Positions 35,030 to 45,728 of a stretch of DNA of 64,000 bases are shown here, piece after piece (position 1 is the stretch's first letter; the number at the start of each line of letters is the position of its first letter). The notes beneath the pieces are model-generated. The model was not told the origin of the DNA, did not search any database, and saw nothing but the letters and a program-made list of their open reading frames with translations. Position numbers and translations under genes: made by a program. The stretch is from Cadophora sp. MPI-SDFR-AT-0126 (taxonomy: Eukaryota > Ascomycota > Leotiomycetes > Helotiales > Ploettnerulaceae). The DNA lies in the NCBI GenBank assembly GCA_020747065.1, contig JAGMVK010000003.1, forward strand, positions 3,038,001 to 3,102,000, given 5' to 3'.

Positions 35030-35930
35030 TTAACGTAGGATTTCAAATAGCCCTTCCCATTGATTACTGAGCTTGCGGCTTAGTCGGTGGCTTTTGAGGT
35101 TCTTAGTAGACAGGTACACTTTGTCACCTACTTGGAAATCGACAGGTCTGCGATACTGGTTTATAGCTCTTACTATGCGATCCTGCGCAGCCTGTATATT
35201 CGATTTAGCTAACTCCCACGCCTCTTTTATGCGTTTTGCCACTGCTTTAGCATCACAGTAATTAAGCCTTTCCAGAGGAGTAGTAGCTTTAGGAGAGTTC
35301 TAATCCTAACTATTCCTCGGATCTGATCTGAATTTAAGCTAGTACGGGGCTATACTAATGGAGGTATAAGGAAGGGTTATCTGGGCTCGATCTATTAATA
35401 GAATCAGTTCGCTCCAGTTATCCTAGTAGAAGTTAATAAATAGCCGTAATCTCTGATTAATATACTTGTTTATGATCTCTATCTAGCTATCGGTCTCCTT
35501 GTAATATGCTATAGAAAGCTTGACTTTAATGCCGATGATCCGGTAGAACTCTTTCTAAAACGATAAGACGAACTGCGGCCCTTGATCCGATATAATCGAC
35601 TCCGGAGTATGTCCGAATTAGTAGATCCACTGGATAAAGAGTTTAGCGGTACCGCGTGCGTTAATATCTTGGTAGCAAGGAATCGTCACGGAATCCTTTC
35701 CCAGGCGGTTGATAAACACTAGGATTCTGTCGTAACCATACTTATCCTTTGGGAAATCCTTATAATCCATATATAAATGCTGCATAGGATAACTTGGAAT
35801 TGGTAGTAGGTAGAGAAGGCCTTGCTGTTTAGAATGCTTGGAGTGCGAGAATTAACAGGCTCGGCAATTTCTTACGTATCGGTTGCAGTCCGAACCCATT
35901 CCGACCCAGTAGTACTTCGGGGCTAGGAGT
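35030..35930 (-). pseudogene. Retrotransposon integrase, degenerate
   Basis: On the minus strand the region reads with a CRAC segment of the HHCC zinc-binding domain near 35860, then a D-rich catalytic core (YMDYKDFPKDKYGYDRILVF near 35760 and ISDQGPQFV near 35590), and a C-terminal DNA-binding segment VGDKVYLSTKNLKSHRLSRK within 35030-35242. Several in-frame TAG codons interrupt it, for example where FINFY and ETDS are each followed by a stop. It is not functional as it stands. Confidence 0.85.
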
Positions 35931-36349
35931 TGATACGTCTTCAACCCACTGGGGTGAGCAATGGACGGCTAGTCGTGCACTTCTTTGATCAACCTAGTAC
36001 AAAGGGGAGTATTACGTTATACGTAGAGTCGATCTTTGAAGAGTAGGAGTCCATCCTTAATCGAGTAGTCTTTAGGTAAGGATTTTCACACGTCGGCAAA
36101 GGCAGTACGATTATCCTGATAAAGCTTTTCAATGAGGTTAAAAGAGTCCAGGGGAGCATTCGGAGGAGCTTCTGCCTTGGCAGTAGTTAACGGCGAGAGA
36201 GATGCTACAACTACAGAGGAAACAAACCGTTCCGCCAGCTCAGAATTAATGCGGGGGTCAAGCCTTCCCGGTGCCAGTAGGGTTCGGCTCCGACTATCTT
36301 TCTGGACCTGTTTCTGTACTTCCAAATCCTGCTCCCGACGGCTTAAGAT

Positions 36350-36862
36350 ATCCGCCCTCTAGTTATCTTTACTAGGGGTATATATGATTTGGAAGTTAAA
36401 GTTAGAGAGAAATTCCATCTAACGAGCTTGCTTAGCAGTAAGCACTTTAGTAGTCATGAAGTACTCCAGAGAGCAGTAGTCCGAATATACCTCGATTCTG
36501 TTCTGAAGGGATATTAACTCTAGGCGCTACTTGTGAAAGCTTTCTACGATAGCGTATAGTTCTTTGTCGTGGATTTCCTAGTTTAGTTCGTGACCGTTGA
36601 GTACGTGCGAATAGAATCCGAGTAGGTACTATTGTTTATCGTCGTGCTGTTGTGACACCACTTCAGCGATTACCCTGTCAGAAGCATCTGTTTCCAGCTT
36701 AGTAGGTAATTCCGGCTGGAAATAGTAAATCTGTTAAATTAACAGCAACTGCTTTCGGAGCTCTTTAAACGTAACGCGACACTCTTCTGTTCAATTCCAG
36801 GCTACTGTAGGTCGAGTAAGCGTAGATAGAGGTTTGGCAATGAGCTCGAAGTTGCGTATGAA
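36350..36862 (-). pseudogene. Retrotransposon RNase H region, degenerate
   Basis: It follows the reverse transcriptase directly in the same frame and shows LETDASD (catalytic Asp) and KELYAIVESF, a family hallmark. TAG stops at 36629-36631, 36578-36580, 36527-36529, 36419-36421 and 36359-36361 all fall where gypsy elements have Trp, so each looks like TGG to TAG, equivalent to CpA to TpA on the other strand. Further stops (TAA, TGA) lie nearer the RT end. Confidence 0.85.
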
Positions 36863-37546
36863 TTATCGGTAAAAACCACAGAACCCTAGGTACGACTTGA
36901 CGGCTGTCATAGTCTTAGGGTACTTCCAGTTGCGCAGTGGTTCAACCTTCTCCGGATCTGCCTTGATACCCTCAGTGGTTACTATATAGCCCAGGTACTT
37001 AGTGCGGGTGACATGGAATTCGCATTTCTTGATGTCAGCTTGCAATCCGGCTTCCATTAAACGCTTCAGTACAGATTCTACGTGGGCCTGGTGTTCCCCT
37101 ATAGATTCGGAGTAGATTAGGATATCGTCCAAGTAAGCCATGCAGAAGTTGTCCAGGTAGTCAAGGAGTACGTTGTTCATATAACGTTGGTATGTGCCAG
37201 GTCCATTGCAAAGGCCAAATAGTAGTACCTTACACTTATATGATCCGTATCTGGTCCGAAACGTGGTATACTCCTCGGAGGCTGGATCTATGCGGATGCG
37301 GTTGAAGGCGGCCCGAATATCTAATTTTATAAATATCTTTGTATTCGACACTCTAGTAAGGAGCTCGTCGATTCGGGGGATTAGATAAGCGTCTTTTCGT
37401 GTGAGGGTATTCAGCTTGCGATAATTAATACAGAATCGCAGACCTCTATCGGGCTTTTTAATAAAGAGTACAGGTGATGTAAATAGGCTCTGGCTCGACT
37501 CGATAAAACCCTTGTCTAGATTCTCCAGGAGGTACTCCTTTATCAC
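36863..37546 (-). pseudogene. Retrotransposon reverse transcriptase domain
   Basis: The longest open part of pol, 227 codons. It has LDIRAAF (first catalytic Asp), FGLCNGPGTYQ and YLDD (residues 138-141 of the frame), followed by QADIKKCEF and YLGYIVTTEGI. The usual FCxDYRKLN block reads FCINYRKLN, an Asp-to-Asn change of the G-to-A type produced by RIP. The frame ends in a stop after LGFCGFYR, where the protein would normally run on into RNase H. RT catalytic residues are intact, but the polyprotein is broken. Confidence 0.93.
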
Positions 37547-38197
37547 TTTGAGCTCCTCTGTTGATTGACGATAGAGAGGAGAGTAGGTGTTAGGTAGTGG
37601 CCCCTTAAGATGAATCTTGTGATCGTAATATCGATAAGGTGGAAGAGTATCTGTATCTTTCTTGGAAAATACTAACTTCAGGTGTTAGTACTGTTTCGGA
37701 AGCCTTTCGGATAGGAGTCGGGCGGTGTTAGGATCTTCCGGTTTATACTATTCCTGTAAGATATAGTCTATCTTATAGATACTGGTTTAGAAGAACTTGG
37801 TATCTTTGCGTTTTATATTGAAATGGAAGGCGTTTGCGCTGATCTCGCAGATAAATATAGATATAGGTAGTGTCCTTAATAGTTTGCATTTTAATTTCCG
37901 GACCTGTAAAGGTCCTTCACTTGCGGGGGATAATATCGGGGCTGGTTCGGGAGCGACTCGGAGGAGATGTTCTCCTAGTATTTGAACTGTGAAGGGGAGA
38001 TGTTTTCGTTGCATCTCGTCCTTTTAGATTACCAGATCTCTGCGGTTTGCGTCGCTCTGGTAGTCTTGTCGTGGAGGGAGCTGCGTGCGTGGAAAGGGCA
38101 AGACTAGCTCCCTAGACTATTGTTTGGTAGGCGGGTAATCAGATGGCTACAAAAATCGATTCTGGTCTGTCTGTAACTTAAGACGGAATCGACGCAT

Positions 38198-38518
38198 CTA
38201 TTTAACGCTTATTATTATATCCTGCTTCCCTAGGTCAAGGATCACAAAGGGACAGTTATACACGCGTTGACCGTTAATCGTTAAGTGCAGACGTATGTAG
38301 TGGGTGGCGTGGCTTCGGACGGAGTTCTGAAAACCACGGATTGGTATAGTGTGCGGGAGGGGCTGAATCTTCACTCCTAACGCCCTTGAAAGGCGTGTGG
38401 ATATGGTCCGATTCACGAAGAGATAACTGTTTGCTCCAGTGTTTGCTAATACGGAGAGTGCAACTCCTAATCCATTTATACTAAGTGTACAATTGACTAC
38501 GAACTGCTTCCCCCCCAT
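38198..38518 (-). pseudogene. Retrotransposon aspartic protease domain with altered catalytic triad
   Basis: The frame shows the retropepsin pattern: hydrophobic strand, then LANTGANSYLF, then a late ILDLGKQDIII strand. The catalytic D-T-G is N-T-G here (one G-to-A change), which would abolish activity. It lies between gag and the reverse transcriptase as expected. Confidence 0.8.
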
Positions 38519-38604
38519 TAGAGAGTTTAAATCGAGTTTTGACAGATCACATTTACGCAGGCCTAAGAAGGAGTCTTTTCCTAGGCCTCTTCGTTTTCCT
38601 GCAT

Positions 38605-39774
38605 TTAATCTTCCTTACTCTCTACTATCCTTTCAGTATTATTATTAACTTCCTCCTTGTTAAGGACCTGAACCTTAGCCGATTCGGGACAGTCTGACTT
38701 GTAGTGTCTAAACTTTCCGCACCTATAACACTTCACCTGCGGGTCGCTAGAACCTCCCTGAGGTTTCTGCGTGCCCTCCTGACGCGGTAGGGTGGGAGTT
38801 ACGAAGGTCTGCGATGTTGAGTAGTAGTGGAAGGGAGCGTTAGGAGAAGAAGTAGGTTTAAGTACTAGTTGAGAAGTGGGTGGTCCGGAAGTCTTCCGAA
38901 AGGGGCCCGACCTAGTTGCCCTCCGGGGAGAGTCTGATTTGCGGAGGCTAGTAAGAGACAGGTTAAGTTGCGCATTTCGTCGCCTATTAGCGTTAATTGA
39001 GATAAGATGGGTTACCATCGCCGTGTAGTCGTCTTGCCATAAGCTCTTGACTGACGTGGTGGCGGCACGAAGCTGGGGGGTGATTTTAAGCTATATAAAG
39101 AAGAACTATTCTGTACGGGCCACATTTCCTTAGATTACGGTATTCTGGAATCTCGCACGAAATTAGGCAAAGGTTTCGCGTGCGTGATCTGGTTCTTGCA
39201 TATTTATATTGAAGAACTTAGTACGAGCCTCGTAGGCTTCATTTCCAGTAAGGAAGTAGGTCTCTAGTAAAGAAATTATTTCCTAGGCTGTCCGGAACAT
39301 ATCAGTTTCGGATAGGTATTAAGGCTCTAGGTAAGAGCGGGCTAGGCTAGTAGTTGATCCCTACACTAAAGCTCGCTGTGCTCGAGCGTCTGGGTAGAGA
39401 CTCGCGTTAACCTCTAATCGATCTTTAACTGAAGCTTTCTATTACTTGAACGTCGGGTCGGTTCCTTCGTCTAAGGGAGAGATCTTTTCTGTGAGCTGTA
39501 CTTTAGGTCCTCGAGGGGCATCCGATTCCGCCCCGTATGTGGTAAGGGGGGTATTTTCTGGCTTAAACAGGGTACGTCTACTCTGACCTGTGGATTCGTC
39601 TCTTTCCGTTGATCGAATAATCGGCGGCATAGTTCCAAGGGGAATCGAGGTAGGATTGGCGGGGGGTGCTACTAGCGTGGCTCGAGCGGAAATTAGTAAT
39701 TGCTCGATACGAGCTAAGGAGGCCTCTTGAGCACGATTTCGATTCTCTATAGATTGGATAATTCCTCTTAACAC
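38605..39774 (-). pseudogene. Retrotransposon gag with CCHC zinc knuckle, degenerate
   Basis: On the minus strand 39774-39442 is open and Pro/Ser/Thr-rich. The following capsid-like region (about 39440-39020) is interrupted by several stops but still reads SLLETYFLTGNEAYEARTKF. The frame 39018-38605 ends with CYRCGKFRHYKSDC, a perfect CX2CX4HX4C nucleocapsid knuckle. The true start is uncertain and may lie beyond 39774. Confidence 0.85.
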
Positions 39775-40426
39775 GTCTAGGTCGCTGAAGTCTCTCTTAT
39801 CTCGGTTTGCGCGACCTTTGCCTTTGTTGCCTCGAGTCCTGCGGCTAGAAAGGCTTCCGGCTAGAGTTGGAGAGTTAAGAGTATTATTAGTAGCTCCGCT
39901 AGACGGACCTGCCGTGTTAGTAGTATCTATAATAGGAATAGGAGAAGATTCGGGCGTGATTCGGGTCAGTCCCGAAATAGGGGTTCTAGGAGTGTTGAGG
40001 GGACACTTCGCAATTTCCTAGCAAGGGATATTAGCATTAGGGTAGTTTTTGTACGCCGCAACTCTATAGGCGGTGGGAGTTGCGCGGTTACGTTCCGAAG
40101 GGGAACGAAGGTAGTTTAAGAGAGTTTCGTAAACTTGAGGGTTCCGGTAGTAGTAGTTGCGATACCTCAAATTTGTCCACAGCGGCCTCTGTGCGGAGGG
40201 GGTTATTTGGAGTCTCTGTTAATGAAGACTACTCCACTCTGATTATACTGATTTGCGACGAGCAGAACTAAACCCTGGTTCATCAGTTCGTTCAGGAGAT
40301 CTCTGGAATCCTGACTCTTCGAGGATAGCAATCGGGGGCGATTCGGATAAGAATCGGTCGACTGTATCTTCTGGGTAGTGGGATATTATATAGGCTGTCC
40401 CCGGCGGGAGTGACCTTCTTGTTTAA
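39775..40426. other. Retrotransposon leader and possible gag N-terminus
   Basis: This is the region between the 5' LTR and the open gag frame. No intact frame is seen. Sequence next to the LTR (minus strand TTAAACAAGAAGGTCACTCCC) does not show an obvious tRNA-complementary primer site. Confidence 0.4.
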
Positions 40427-40648
40427 TGTAACGACGCAATATTACTAAGTGCAGTATCAAGTATGGGAGCAAGAGGGTAGGTAAATAGTAATATTATAGG
40501 TCTGGTACGAAGGAAACAAGAAGGTAAGGAGCCCTCACAGGAGGAGCGGTCCTATATATACACGAATCTGGTCCGGCTTCCGTCCGGTAATATTCCGGCT
40601 AAACCTGAGTACCCCTATTTCCAGCACTTCCGTCACTTCAACGTTACA
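40427..40648 (-). repeat. 5' LTR (right), 222 bp
   Basis: 220 of 222 positions are identical to the left LTR. The GATTT duplication follows at 40649-40653. Confidence 0.95.
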
Positions 40649-40677
40649 GATTTTTGATAGGGTTTTCGACTATCGGC

Positions 40678-40703
40678 TCACGAATTCGTGCACCCCCTGG
40701 TGG
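40678..40703 (-). repeat. Right terminal inverted repeat (26 bp)
   Basis: Perfect reverse complement of 32506-32531. CCTTG follows at 40705-40709. Confidence 0.88.
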
Positions 40704-40803
40704 ACCTTGAGCACGACAAAAGTCGTCGCTGCCGATCCAAATCCATGCTGCATCAAGGTTAACCAGCTTCATCTCAATCCATCATGGAAGGTTATGCTGT
40801 GGC

Positions 40804-42550
40804 ATGAACTGGGCATCAACCGTCTCCCAAGAGGAGAAGGGTTGTTACGAGCTGCACAGAGTGTTACCGGAGAAAACAGAAGGTTCGTCACAGATGTCTC
40901 CAATCCGTTGTTGACTGCCAAAACTGTTGTTCTGCTGTTATTTGAGGGACTACGCTGGCTAATTGTGTGTTTTGAAGTGTGATAGAGAGCATCCATGCAA
41001 CAATTGTGTCACGCGCGATGTGGCCAGCAAATGCGTCTACACAAGCTCACCATCGTATGATTGCACGATTCCCAGCCCAACCTGATCATGTTGCTAACCT
41101 ATCAGAAGACATTCATCAGCATCAGCGAATAACATTGCTTTTGATGTAGCCAAGAGTATGGACGGTGCTGAGCCCCCGAGCCAGCTAGGATATTCATCGA
41201 TCACAGGCAGTAATGCTTTTCAGGGGCTGCAGACGGTCAGCGTGTCTCGAAAACAATGGCTGAGGGATTGTATTTCTGCTAGCTAACTTCTAATTAGTTG
41301 TTCAGTTACGGAAACGACTTTGAATCCATTCATGTCACACATAGCTGTCCTCCTCTCTGCTCTGAAATAGGCTCAGAGGCTTTGTCATTAATAGCTCGCT
41401 TACCACCACGAGCTGTTCTGCAGCAGCTCATCAGTAACTTTTTTTCGGATGTCAATTGGCACTACTCTATTGTGGAGCCATACTATTTTGATGACCTCTT
41501 CCGGCGTTGGTATGAGCCCAAATTGGAGCCTGTGATGTATCTCAGTCTGGATGATCTTACTCGAGAATTGCGATGCCTCCCGGCTCTCCTATTTCAGGTT
41601 GTTGCACTATCGTTGCAATTTCTACCACCTAGTGCAGAAGTGCTGGAAGACTTACCTGACAGCCAGGCTTTCCTTTCAGAAAATTATAGCGAGACTGGAT
41701 TGAAGCTTATGAGTCTCCTTGGGGATGATGCAACTCCAACAGCAGTTCAGTCGAGTCTTCTACGGGCTTCCTGGCTGAAGAACTTAGGAAGGGCTATAGA
41801 TGCATGGAAGATATTAGGGACTTCAATTAGGTACCAGATCTCAAAGAAATTGTATAGTGAGGTACTATTCTAACAAAGTTACCAGGCAGTCTCAGGAATT
41901 AGGTTTACATCGAGAGCACAGGATTCTCCAGCGCAGTTCCGACCCGGTTGACTAGAGTCTGAGCTCGTTCTGGTACAATGACTACTACCCAGGCTGCAAT
42001 TGCCATTCTGGATTCTCAGCAAAGGTTGTTCGATCAAACGAGCAAGCATCACTACAAGTTATGGCTTCTCTCCTTTTATACAGTGGATGCAGCTATCGTC
42101 CTCTCGGTCATTACTGCGCAGTATCCGCCCCAATCTCGTGAGAGCAAGCGTGAAGTTGATCGTGTTCCCCAGCAATGCATCCAGAGACTCTCACTCATGG
42201 CGCACAGTGATCCGACTGCAAAGTCTGGTTTGGATATCATCTTACGCTGCTACAAGAATCTCCAACAGTCTTGTCTGATATCTTCTGCTCTTTCAGGAGT
42301 GGTACCGTCAAGCCAATCTATAAAAGATTCGCAACATCAAGACACTGAGAGATCATTCGGATCCAGTGATCTAGATTCTTCGGAGCGTATTCCGCTTAAC
42401 CTACCGCCAGTTCCCTCAGAGACCCTCTCGTGGGATGAACCTGATACGATAGGAAGCTCTTTTGACGAGTCGTTCTGGCTGCGGCTAATGGGCTCCATGG
42501 ACTCTGCTGCAGATGACTCAATCTTAGAATTGGTATCGGAGCTCCCTTAA
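40804..42550 (+). pseudogene. Zn2Cys6 fungal transcription factor, broken
   Basis: The reading from 40808 gives KRRRVVTSCTECYRRKQK, then after a 95-bp intron (40883-40977) CDREHPCNNCVTRDVASKC, which together form a complete Zn2Cys6 DNA-binding cluster. Exons 40978-41054, 41106-41235, 41298-41830 and 41886 onward continue in frame into the middle homology region (PPRAVLQQLISNFFSDVNWH, then ELGLHREH). Three faults are visible. There is no ATG in the finger frame: the only nearby ATG, at 40804, is one base out of phase. TAG at 41953-41955 ends the frame. The later C-terminal part (41978-42550, with HYKLWLLSFYTVDAAI) is in another frame, and the roughly 250-300 residues normally lying between the two parts are missing. 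The inverted-repeat element ends only about 100 bp upstream of the ATG, so promoter and first exon may also be lost. Confidence 0.82.
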
Positions 42551-45500
42551 GCTACTGACAATGTACAGCAATTGCTTCGCCCACTTCCATGGAATGGGAA
42601 CTTTCGGCCCACCGTCTCATCGAGATTGTGTCATGCATCCACCCAGATATGTAGATTGAAAATCCAATTCCTGGTCAGTAGTTATCTCGAGATAATTTCA
42701 AGACGCATCTTTTTGGCGGGCCAGAATCCAGCGCTCTAGTATTGTTACCATTTCCCGTCGAGAGCTGGAGATGTTGCTATCCGGCCTAAGCGAGCGGATA
42801 ACTCCCACCCTCATTACCTAGTATGTCAAATGGTGAAATAGTATCGCCAGTTGTTACATGGTATCGAATATGTCGTTTTAGATAGACTTATTCATGTATG
42901 CATCAGTCCCCATGCCAAAATTACACCGTCCTTGCTCGACGATCTGGCTAGTCAGCCATAGAAGCCACCATGGCCTTCGAGAGGCGAAGGAGTAGCACTT
43001 TCCTGGCTCCGAGAACGCTATAAAGTGAACCATCGCGGACAGCTGCTAGGTAGCAATTAAGGACTCCTTGCATTCGTTATCCTCAATCTTCATCAAGAAA
43101 AAAAAAAATGAAGTAAGAGAGGGCCAAAAAAAGCCAAAACAAAAAAACTGAAGGAACGAAACTCATCGACGATCAAAACGCCAGCAATTAAGCCGACCGA
43201 ATTGTTAGTTCGATCGACTTAATTGCGGCAGGCAAGAGGACCTGAACAATGGGCCCGTTACCATTGTCGCACAATTTGGATGTTGAGAATGTGCTTATTT
43301 GGTTACATGAGGGTGGAAGAGTTTTGCCGATTTCTCGGTTGTTGTGGTGTTTCTGGAGAGCGAGTAACATGGATTTTTGCGTGCTGCACGCCACGCCCTC
43401 ACATCTGTGGACGGTGTATTGAGATTGGATATATTTGTATTTAATTCTATGATTATGTGCGCGGTGACTATGTCTCATATTGTAAGTTCTCAGTGCTTGG
43501 TTGGCATGATGTGGAAGGCCTTCGTGGAGAGTTTTGTTTACCTTCCTCTTTGTTTACATGTTATAAATATCATCATTTGCCTGTGATCTCGACTATGAGG
43601 CGCGATAGGGAGTATAAGAAGTATTTTGATGATGATCTAATGTTTTTGAATATTGTTGCAAACTTGTGTTACGGTTTTGGGGTTGTCCTAGCAAAGACGC
43701 TGTGAATGATGTTGACAATCGCTTAATTCTTGGCGTGGACTTCGACCTCCACTGTTTTTTGGGGTGCAGGCTGCCATCAAGCGAGCTGCAAATCAAATAT
43801 AGATCAGTGATATATTGTAGAACCTGAATCATGTCTTATTGTTTTCCCATTACTTTCAGGAAGGGAGAAGAAGGCGAGACGTCAGACTGGTAGGAGTTCT
43901 GGATGGAAGGAGAAGCTGAAGGCCAGGTACAAATTCCGACAAAGCTGAATCGTAGAAATGATTCGGTTGCCTAATCTGGCTACTGAAGACCTTGGAACAG
44001 GGTCACAGCATGCGAGGTAATAAGAGTCACGACCAGCATCGGGATCAGGTGGCTGACTGCTAACAACAATGAGGAAAGCTCCCTTCTCAATTCACTATGA
44101 TGGATCATGGTGATGCATTCCCTGTGCAAATAGAAATTCATTTATGTCTTTGGAACTGACTGGACAAGAAAATCCAAGCTATTCCATTGTTGTTTACCAA
44201 AATTTCTCCGCTTCCAAACGAAATGGCTCGCAAACACACTTCACAAAATGACAGGCACTGCGGTAGCTTTGCCAAAATTTGACTGAACTTAACCTCGGAA
44301 CCCATCCACTAACGGGTCGCGAGTCTTCAGTCATCGACAGGACTTGGTACCTATAAAATTTCTCAGCTTCTCGACGCCGATACCGAGTACAATGTACGCA
44401 CACCACTTTCTTTCTTTCACCTTGAAAGAAGATTCAGCCCCGCCAGCCCAGCTGGCCTAGCCAACGTAGTTGAAGAAGCAACCACTGAGTCCGTACGGTG
44501 CACCTTCGTGCAATCCACTCGGCACAGCCGGAACCCATAACCATCAGCTCACCACAAAGCAGGCGCAGTTTACCATGCGAGCAATCTTCCGACCAGAGCC
44601 AAGGATGTGAGGAGTTCCCGAATATCTGGGTGATTGGCTACGGTGCGTCGCAGTATGCCGCGATGTTGTGCAGATGATCGATCAAATCGGTCAGGCGAGC
44701 GTACGTATGCATGCATACCTCATCTTGCCTTGAGTACCGGTATTGCATTCTGAAAACGGACCTTGGTCATTTAGTCTGGATGTGATGTGATAAAGAAGAG
44801 CGCGATGACGGCTTGTCATTGGGGGATGCGGTCTTGTAGCTTGGGAGCCCGAGAGCGAATCTAGTCAGAAAGGAAAACCAAGAAGAGAATTGGTGCGGTT
44901 TACCTGCCGGAGCTAGAGAAGAGATGGCATGTGAACAAGAATACGAAGTCTAGCTTGCCGAGTGTCATAAGCTAGAAATGAAAGCAGGAAAAATGTAAAG
45001 AAAAAGCGGCCGTCCCGTCATACACAATCAGAAGCTCACGATGGGTGTGCGAATCGGGAGCCAGAAGAGCCTCACGTCGTGCAGCACCTGCTGAATGAAC
45101 CAGAGGGGTGGGAGGACTTCTGAGTTCTGATTGGTGGGGTTGGGCTTTCTCGCTTAGGGGTTGCCCGGGATGCGGTTTGGTGTGGATGACTTGGGAGGGT
45201 TTGGTGGGCGGTGTTTCAGCTGGTGGGTGCGAAGAATTTGCCATGTGCGGAATTGGCTACGATACTTGTATGAGAGGATCCTTGACTTCAGCACAAAGAG
45301 GAGGGAGGGAAGAGGAACGGGGAACAAACGTCTTGGGGTACGTGTGGAGAATGATGTTTGGGGAGATGTGTGGAGTTCATCTGGAAGCTGGAAGCTGGAA
45401 GGAAGTGTGAGGCATGTTCGTGTTTGGGTGGGAATGGGAAAATTAAGCCTTGTTACAGAATCTGCAGATATCGTACGAGTGGAAAGCCTCTCGAAAGCCA

Positions 45501-45708
45501 AAAAGTGACATCAAGCGGTTCCGGGCGTTTAGATCATCTCTCCTGCGTGCCTGCCTCATCTCGTAACGAACGCCATCAGATCACACAGCCGCGCTGAATA
45601 GCGATGACAATTTGAACCTCCGTATATGGTTCTGACAAAGGGAAGACGTACGTAACGATGTATTTATATCTCATTGTTATGTTTCGTCAGCCTTCTCATC
45701 TTTGGATT

Positions 45709-45728
45709 CGATGTCATCGATGACATCG
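45709..45728. repeat. Perfect 20-bp palindrome
   Basis: CGATGTCATCGATGACATCG equals its own reverse complement. It contains two TGACATC-like half sites around ATCGAT and could be a dimeric factor site. Confidence 0.6.

Larger units (their letters stand above)
32888..40648 (-). mobile_element. Ty3/gypsy-type LTR retrotransposon, coding strand minus, degenerate
   Basis: The 7761-bp element is bounded by two 222-bp LTRs that start TGTAACG and end CGTTACA, and is flanked by the 5-bp target duplication GATTT (32883-32887 and 40649-40653). A purine tract (AGGAGGGGGGTGA on the minus strand, 33110-33122) abuts the left LTR, so the left LTR is the 3' LTR and transcription runs leftwards. In that direction come gag with a CCHC zinc knuckle, aspartic protease, reverse transcriptase with YLDD, RNase H and integrase; this protease-RT-RNaseH-integrase order is that of Ty3/gypsy. 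Many in-frame stops make it non-autonomous. An extra gene lies on the opposite strand at 33600-34420. No clear primer-binding site was recognised next to the right LTR. Confidence 0.95.
32506..40703. mobile_element. AT-rich terminal-inverted-repeat element (MITE-like) interrupted by an LTR retrotransposon
   Basis: Two perfect 26-bp inverted repeats, beginning CCACCAGGGGGTGCACG, bound the region at 32506-32531 and 40678-40703. A second shorter match, TCGAAAACCC, lies inside each (32550-32559 and 40660-40669 inverted). Without the inner LTR element and one copy of its 5-bp duplication the unit is about 432 bp, very AT-rich at 32560-32887 and without coding sequence, so it looks like a non-autonomous DNA transposon. 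The 5-bp word CCTTG occurs 2 bp outside the left end and 1 bp outside the right end and may be the remains of its target duplication. The superfamily is not determined. Confidence 0.8.

Noticed and set aside
32506..40703. Assigning the TIR element to the hAT or Tc1/mariner group
   Set aside because: No transposase is present, and neither a clean 8-bp nor a TA duplication flanks it.
44972..45244. Minus-strand Pro/His-rich frame with ATG
   Set aside because: Short, low-complexity, and open in overlapping frames on both strands.
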